Origin: Ophiosphaerella korrae
Lineage: Eukaryota; Ascomycota; Dothideomycetes; Pleosporales; Phaeosphaeriaceae
Direction: 5' to 3'
Length of the DNA: 27,682 nucleotides
NCBI GenBank assembly: GCA_028456385.1
Contig: JALNQF010000474.1
Coordinates: 1 to 27,682 of the forward strand
A program made the translations under genes and the position numbers. This document shows, one piece after another, positions 20,982-27,682 of the stretch. The notes beneath the pieces were generated by a model that was given only the letters and a program-made list of their open reading frames with translations, did not search any database and had not been told where the DNA came from. Positions within the stretch are counted from its first letter, which is position 1, and the number at the start of each line of letters is the position of its first letter.

Positions 20982-23900
20982 ATAGTAGAAAGTTTAACTA
21001 AAAGGGTAGCTAAGGCACCTATAAGTAGTTATAAGTTAGATAATATAGTATAGAAAGATATTAAAAACTATATAAACAACTTAATCTCTAAGAAAGAAGA
21101 TATAAAAATAGTAATTAACGCCTTAGAAACCTAGAATAAAGAACTTTAGGAACACGTAAAACAAAATAAGGCCTAGATTAAAGCTATTATTAAAGGATAA
21201 AACTAAATAGAATTAATTACATAACGCCTAGAAATAAGCGCGATAAAGAAACTACTAAAGATACCTGTCTTTAAGAAGTTTAATAGAATAAGGGAGAAAC
21301 TAAGACCCTTTATAGCCTTAGTATAACTCTAGATAGATATATAAGTACTACACTTTAATATAGAAGAAAAGAAGGTAATATATATTAGATTACACCTAGA
21401 AGAAGACGCAATAAGATAGTATAAACCTTACTAGATAGACTATACGATATACTCTCTAATAACCTAGAAGGATAAAACTAGAGCTATTTTTAGAAGTTAT
21501 AAATACTTTACTAAAAGAATAAGAGTAGTATTTAGGGACATAGATATTACCTAATAAGCTAAAGAAAAACTTAAAAGGCTTATATAAAGCGAAAGTATCT
21601 CTAAGTATATATTATAATTTAAATAACTATCCTAAAAAATAGAATAGAATAAGTTAGCCTTAATATTATAATTTAAGCAAGGACTAAACTCTAAAATCTA
21701 ATACAAAATAATCTATATAGAGAAACTATAGACACTAGAAGCTCTAAAATAATAGGTAATCTAAATTAATAATAACCTCTAAGAATAGAAAAAGAACAAG
21801 TATAGAAACTAAACTAGAAACTAGGACGTTAGAGACTCTATAATCCTTAACGCTAATAAAGATAAGAAGAAGAAGAAGAATAAAGACTTTACGTACTTTA
21901 ACTATAGTAAGAAAGGATACTACGTAAAGAACTACTAATTATAAAAGAAGAAGGATATAGTATACTATAAATATAAGAAACTTAGACACTTTATAAAAGA
22001 TTATAGAAGTAAGGACCTAAAGAAAGAAACTTAGTTAAAAATAACTAAAAAGAAGAAAGAAGTACTATAAGTATAGGCTAAACCTTAGGAGAAGGTAGCT
22101 AAGAGTAAAGAAGTACAATATATAATACTCTATTAGACCTTTTATTATAACGATAACTACTATATATATCTTTCTAGTAAATAGAAAGTAGTATAGTTCT
22201 TATAGAAACGTAGATATAAAGTAGCTATAATAAAAGAAGATAGAATAAAAGCTTAGCTAGAAGAAATAGCTTAAGTAATAGACTAACTAATAGAAGACTT
22301 AGAAAAGGAAGAGCCCTAGATTCTATTAATCTAGGCTAAAGAACTAGTACTAGATAAAGAGACTACTACAACTACCTCTAAAGGACTATAAGCAAGTAAG
22401 AGATAAATTAGTATAAGAGGTATAGAATATACTTAGCTAACAATATATAGCTATAATAGCTATATAATAATAGATATAAAGGAATAAAACAAAGAATAGA
22501 GATTTATTTAAATATACTTAATAGTTATAAGTACAGAGGAAGCGTACAAAGACTAGAAAGAACGTAATCTTAAGGAAATAAAGTTTATACTATTTTAAGA
22601 ATAGATAAAGTAATATATAGTTGTAGTAGAAAGAATACTTATATAAAGAGAATAGTAATATCTTATAAGAAAAATATAATAGATTAATAAAGCCTATATA
22701 CTAAGGATACTAGTAGTATACTATATCCTAATAACAAATATACCTAGAAAAGATAAATACTAGGAAGGGGACAATAATATTATAAACCTAGAACAGCTAG
22801 TACATTTTAAAGTATTATAGATATTATACCTAGACAAGAATTATATTATATATAGAAACTCTAAAGTAAATAACAATATATAGCCTATATAAAAAAGAGT
22901 CTATAATTATATAAGAGTAATTCTAGTAGAGGATATCTAAGGATAAGAAATAATTCTAGAAGATAGATACGTAGTAGTAAGGCCTAGATCTAAATTATTA
23001 AAAAAATACGTCTTAGGAAGACTATAGTATAGATACAAGTATAATAAATATCTAAAATATAAAGAATATAAACTTAAAGTAAGGCTATAGCTTTAGAAAG
23101 ATAGATAATTTATAAAATCGCCTAAGTAAGAAAAGCTAAAAAGTATAGGAGGCCTACACATTATAAAAATAGGTATATACTAAAAAAAGAAAGTACAATT
23201 AATAATTAATAGTAGAGCTATAAGAAACTTTATATTAAAGAAGTTTATAGAAATACAAGGAATATAGTATATAATAAAGAAATACCCTTAATAATTAAGT
23301 ATAATTAAAAGAAAACTATTCTAGGAACCTATTAGGTTTAAAATAGTTCCCTCTATATTAGAACTAGAAGGAATAATAATTAGGAATATAGTTATAGATA
23401 TAACAATAATTAATAACAAATAAGATATAATATTAGGTATACTATAGTTATAGATAACTAACCTATATATTAATTAAAGAATAGAAAAGATTAGCTACTA
23501 TAAAATAGATATATTAAAAGCTAATATAAGCACTTACAAAGGAGAATTCCCTAAAGAATACAAGAAATAGGAAAAATAGCTTATAGAGCTAGAAGATTAC
23601 CTTCTAGAATATTAGCTATAAGATTTAGTAATAGAACTAGAAGAAGGTAAAAACGTAGGATAGAGCCTAGTCTACTAAAAAACAGAAGAAGAATCTAAAA
23701 TTAAATAAATATTTATCTAAAACATAATAAAAAAGGGATAGATATAGGAATCTAAATCCTTAGTAGTATATAGACTTATATTTGTAGACAAAAAAGAAAT
23801 AACTAAAAAAAGACCCTACGTAGATTTTAGGAAAACTAACGTAATTATAAACAAGAACTAATATCTATAACTACAAATAGATAGAATATAAGATAGACTA

Positions 23901-26460
23901 TAAAGAGTAAGAATCTTTATAAAGTTAGATATCTAGAATACCTACTATGTACTAAATTAGAATTAAAAAAGGTAATAAGTAGAAAATAGCGTTTAGAATA
24001 TAGTATAGACTATATAAATACTTAGTTATACTATTTAGCTTAATAAACGCACTAGTAGTATTTTAGGAAAGGATTAATATAGTACTAAGAGAGTACTTAG
24101 ACGTATTTATATTTGTATACTTAGACGATATCCTTATATTCTTAGAAATAGAGGAAGAACACGTATAATACATATACAAGGTACTAGAAAAACTAGTAGA
24201 AAGTAAACTATTTCTTAAAATAAGAAAATACGAGTTCTATATAAAGGAAATAGACTTCCTTAGATTTATTATTAAACTAGGAAAAATCAAGATAGACCTA
24301 GAGAAGATTAGATTAATTAACGAATAGCTAACACTTAGAAACCTAAAGGAGGTATAATAATTTTATAGGTTAGCTAACTTTTATAGAAAGTTAATAATAG
24401 GATAGTCTAAAGATATAAAACTAATAACAAGACTTATAAAAAAAGATATGCTATTTAAATAGGTAAAAGAATATAATAAAGTATTTAATAAAATTAAGAG
24501 AAAGTTTATAGAAAACCTAGTTATTAGAATATATAACCTAGACCTACTAGTAATAGTAAAAATAGATATATCTAATTTAGTCTATAGAATAGCACTAATA
24601 TAAGAAGACCTAGAAACTAAAAAGGAATATTTAGTTAAATACTTCTCTAAGAATATAAAAATAGTAGAACTTAATTATCTAATCTATAACAAAGAAATAC
24701 TAGTAATCTATAAAGTATTTAAATAATAGAGAGTATACCTATAAGGAGTAAAGTACTAGATAAAGGTCTATATAGACTACAAGAATCTTATAGGATTTAT
24801 ATTAAATAAAGAATTGTTATAATAATATATAAGATAGTAGGAATTCCTATTAATATTTAATATAGAAATTATATATATAAAAGGGAAAGATAACTAATTT
24901 ATAGACGCCTTTAGTAGAAAACTAGACTTATAAAAAGAAGTAAGTGCTACTAGTATAGTTCTAGTTAAGAACAAAGAAGGATACCTAGTCCTAAATATAC
25001 CTAAAGTAGCCGCAATACTTAAAAGAACGAGTAGTAAGCTAGATAAATAGATTTAGAAAGTAATAAGAGAAGTATCTAAAGAAATAGAAAAACTAGAACT
25101 CTAAGAAGGATTTATACATGCCTATAGAAGAATATATATTCTAAAGAAGATTTAAAGAGATTTTATACAATAATTCTATAAATTACTAGTATATAGTTAC
25201 TAAGGTATTAATAAAATATTAGATAGACTACTATAGAACTATTATATTCTAAGAGTAAGATAATTAGTAATAGAGGTACTACGAGATTATATAGAATATT
25301 AGAGGAATAAATATAGTAGATATATACTATATAGAATATTATAACTAGTAGAAGTACTAGAATAACTATAAGAAGTTATTACAATAGACTTTATTATAAA
25401 ACTACTAAAGTCTAAGAACCTAATATTAGGAGTTAAATATAATAGAATCTTAATAATAGTAGATAAACTTATAAAGTACTTATACTTCTAACTATATAAA
25501 GAAAAAAGTAGAATAGAGGTTACTATATACTAAGTTCTAGGAACTATAATTAGTTAATATAGACTACTAGATAAGATTATTATAGATAAAGATATACAAT
25601 TTATATTAAAACTATAGGGAATAATAATAGCGTAATTAGGAATACAATACGTAATATCTATAGTATATTACTTATAAATAGATAGATAGTTAGAATAAAT
25701 AAATTAGATAGTAGAGTAGTACTTAAGATACTACCTTAACTACAACTAGAATAATTAGGTATAGTTACTACCTATAGTATAGTTAGTACACAACAGCGTA
25801 AAGAATATAGTAATAAGAGTATTACCCTTCTTTATAAACTATAGATTTAAGCCTAATATATACTAGATACTAAGAAATTAGATATCTTAGTCTCTAAGAA
25901 GAGAAAACTTTACTAATAGACTTAAAGATATATATAACTAACTAAGATAAGACGTAGAATTCTTGTACGATTAAATAGCTAAATACTATAATAAGAAGTA
26001 TAAAGAGAGACCCTAATTTAGAAAGAGAGAAAAAGTATAGTTAGTACAAAAAAACATTAAGAGTAAGTAACTAAGCCTAAAATTAGACTATATTAAGATA
26101 AGACTATATAAGATTAAGAAAGAAGTTACACTAGTTATATTTAAATTAAAACTACTAAATAAGATAAGGATACACTTAACATTCTACGTAGCTCTACTAG
26201 AATAAGTACTACAAAACGTAGAACTACTAGTGTACAAAGTAGATATATATTAAGAACAAGAGGAATAGAAAGTTAAAGAAATCCTATAGTACTAGTTCTA
26301 TAATAGTAGAAACTACTACTTAGTAGAATAGATAGGTATAGACGAAAAAGGATAACTATAGGAAAAGATATAGGAGCTAGAGGATAATCTTAATTACTCT
26401 AAGAAACTAGAGGAGTTCTAAAGTTAAAACCCTCTAGAATGCCTAGTAGTAAACTAAGAA
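20982..26460 (+). pseudogene. Element B gag-pol remnant
   Basis: The presumed start is ATA at 20982-20984. Gag core KKFNRIREKLRPF lies near 21270-21310, a Lys-rich linker at 21860-21890, the first CCHC knuckle at 21894-21935 (ligands now Tyr) and a second near 21955-22010. The protease motif is at 23208-23219 (NSRA, from DSGA). RT starts at RPYVDFRKTN near 23810, and the catalytic box YLDD at 24118-24129 is intact, unlike in C and N. RNase H follows (VKIDISNLV near 24560). The integrase core has Asp at 25387-25389, Asp near 25585 and Glu near 25692. The chromodomain (about 26250-26416) ends LNYSKKLEEF. An insertion of about 4 bp near 23944-23951 shifts the frame inside RT. TAA/TAG stops are frequent, so no product is possible. 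Confidence 0.9.
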
Positions 26461-27074
26461 AATTAATAGTACTACTACTAGATAGAGAGGTAATAAGAGC
26501 GCCTAATATAATAGGAGCTAGAGTAGCCTCTACTATATTATCTAAATCTAACTTAGCCTCTAAAGTATAAGACTATTTAGATAACTTAGCGTTATTATAA
26601 GCCTTTATCTTACGAAAACACTTAATATAGGAATAAAGCTCTACTAGCTTATAAAGAGTTAACTTGCGCTTAGCCTTAGCTATAGTAAGCTATAATAATA
26701 ATTTTACTTAAGCTCTATTAATAGCTCGCCCTATATAATTTAGTAGAAGGAGACTACGTAGAAATTAAATACTTATACTTAGCTAGCAAAACCCTAGAAG
26801 AAATATATTTATACTAAATATTAGTAGAAATACATTTATTGTAATGTTTACTATTATTTAACGATATAAGACAAGTAAGACTAAGCTTAGCATAATAATA
26901 ATAAGAGAATATCTTAACCTTGTTATAAATAATATAAGCTATAAAAAGAAGTTTATTGTACTAAGAACAAGATAGTATAGGGAGTAATAAGGAACTAGAA
27001 ATTAACAACAAAATAGGATTAATAACTTTAGCTCTAGCGCAGAGAAATAAGGAGCTACGTAGAAGAGGGAATAG
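26399..27074 (-). pseudogene. Element B: antisense ORF, zinc-cluster/coiled-coil-like protein
   Basis: This minus-strand frame matches N's antisense region. It opens with RAKVINPILLL near 27010-27030, and the frame stays open upstream into the LTR up to 27176 without an ATG. Ligand positions are Tyr 26901-26903, Tyr 26892-26894, Cys 26871-26873, Tyr 26841-26843, Cys 26832-26834 and Tyr 26811-26813. The spacing is x2-x6-x9-x2-x6, the spacing of a Zn2Cys6 cluster, with two Cys still present. In the +1 frame AKAKRKLTLYKLVEL, KIKAYNNAKLSK and LEAKLDLD follow, a likely coiled coil. The end is LLLGILEGFNFRTPLVS and a TAG at 26399-26401, overlapping the chromodomain codons on the other strand. A transcription-factor-like or nucleic-acid-binding role is inference. 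Confidence 0.6.
27061..27074 (+). other. Element B polypurine tract
   Basis: AGAAGAGGGAATAG lies directly before the 3' LTR start TATTATAG, as in A and N. Confidence 0.85.
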
Positions 27075-27536
27075 TATTATAGTAGTAACAAGAGAAACTA
27101 AGATAGAGCTAATTAGTCTACGCCTAGCTACACACGAGATATAGGACAAGTAGGGTAATAACCTAAGGAATAACAAACTTGATTAGGAAGCTAACTATAA
27201 TTAGGACACGTAATAAATTTATAAATTCGCGATCTTAGTAAACACAAAGTTATAAAGTTATTATATAATAAATTTATAAATTTACGATCTTAGTAAATAC
27301 AAAGTAGTAAAGTCGCTAAGATTATATTACTATATAGTTAGTAGTAATGCGTATTATTAGGATAGTATTAGCAATTCAATCCTTTAACTATAGAACGCTA
27401 ATACAAGATAGTTACAAAATATCTTTTATTAATTATAGTTATTATAGATTATAATACAAGCTTTTATTATTACCTTGCGATTTACTAGCCTCTTCTAAGA
27501 TAAGTACCTATAGTTAATAACAAGTAGCCTATTACA
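27075..27536 (+). repeat. Element B 3' LTR (462 bp)
   Basis: Same length as the 5' LTR and alignable without gaps. It ends CCTATTACA, keeping the terminal CA lost from the 5' copy. The 55-bp tandem duplication is at 27215-27269 and 27270-27324. Confidence 0.92.
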
Positions 27537-27541
27537 AAGAA
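27537..27541 (+). repeat. Target-site duplication of element B, right copy
   Basis: AAGAA, identical to 20453-20457. Confidence 0.9.
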
Positions 27542-27682
27542 GATAGGCCTATATAACTTTCTCTTTACTTAAAGAGTACTATAAGGTAGACTTTACGCAA
27601 GATAACTTAATAAGGTAGTTTTAATAATTAACTAAAAAGAGTAAATAGTAGATAAAGCTATCTAAGTAAGTACTAGGTATAT
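27542..27682 (+). pseudogene. LINE ORF2 C-terminal tail, continuation after element B
   Basis: The frame broken at 20457 resumes as IGLYNFLF, then RLYAR.LNKVVLIIN. This is the RIP-altered form of the KIGL..FL tail with a short Cys/His motif that follows RNase H in fungal LINEs. The reverse complement of this stretch matches 2590-2740, the same end of a second LINE copy on the other strand. The window ends before its stop. Confidence 0.7.

Larger units (their letters stand above)
20458..27536 (+). mobile_element. Element B: full-length Ty3/gypsy chromovirus inside a LINE
   Basis: This is a complete 7079-bp element with two 462-bp LTRs (20458-20919, 27075-27536), gag-pol, a chromodomain, an antisense frame, a polypurine tract and an AAGAA target duplication. 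It belongs to the same group as C and N, but the middle of its LTR is different. Its LTRs differ at about 35 positions by eye, all transitions and no indels, which fits RIP and not simple ageing. Confidence 0.93.

Noticed and set aside
26961..27176. Open frame of 71 codons on the minus strand as an independent gene
   Set aside because: It has no ATG (the start is TTG inside the 3' LTR). Its last third is the beginning of the antisense ORF described in B, so I treat it as part of that broken gene.
1..27682. Host genes, tRNA, rRNA or CRISPR
   Set aside because: No intact long frame with an ATG, no cloverleaf with a CCA-adjacent T-arm, no rRNA-like block and no regularly spaced direct repeats were seen on either strand.

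Overview
The window is a gene-poor, extremely AT-rich block of old transposable elements. It looks like filamentous ascomycete (Pezizomycotina) DNA damaged by repeat-induced point mutation (RIP). The sequence supports this directly. CpA and TpG are scarce and TpA is abundant. Every recognisable reading frame is broken almost only by TAA/TAG where the family has Gln or Trp. Start ATGs have become ATA, and zinc-ligand Cys codons have become TAC/TAT. Paired LTRs differ only by transitions. I see no intact host gene, rRNA, tRNA or CRISPR array. The genus cannot be told from this window.

Layout. 1-377: unassigned. 378-2208: 3' part of a Ty3/gypsy chromovirus (element A, + strand: integrase end, chromodomain, 3' region, polypurine tract, 3' LTR). 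About 2590-2760: 3' end of a minus-strand LINE. 2761-6300: heavily mutated and mostly unreadable. 6300-6940: reverse transcriptase of a second gypsy family (D, + strand). 6941-18731: element C (+ strand; 5' LTR, gag, then protease/RT/RNase H/start of integrase), truncated at its 3' end. C is split by a complete minus-strand element N (8558-15588, 427-bp LTRs with TG..CA ends, 5-bp target duplication GCTAG). 18732-19290: unassigned DNA with a near-perfect palindrome. About 19330-20457 and 27542-27682: one plus-strand LINE (RNase H domain and C-terminal tail) split by complete element B (20458-27536, 462-bp LTRs, target duplication AAGAA).

A, C, N and B are one related chromovirus group. Their order is LTR - gag with two CCHC knuckles - aspartic protease - RT - RNase H - integrase - chromodomain - about 0.65 kb extra region - polypurine tract - LTR. 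None can encode its proteins now.

The most interesting signal is that extra region. In A, N and B the strand opposite to gag-pol carries a conserved, broken coding frame that ends tail-to-tail over the chromodomain codons. It shows six Tyr/Cys positions with the spacing of a Zn2Cys6-type cluster, two still Cys in B. A Lys/Leu/Glu-rich segment that could form a coiled coil follows. I infer that this retrotransposon group carried an antisense accessory gene for a zinc-binding, possibly DNA-binding, protein.
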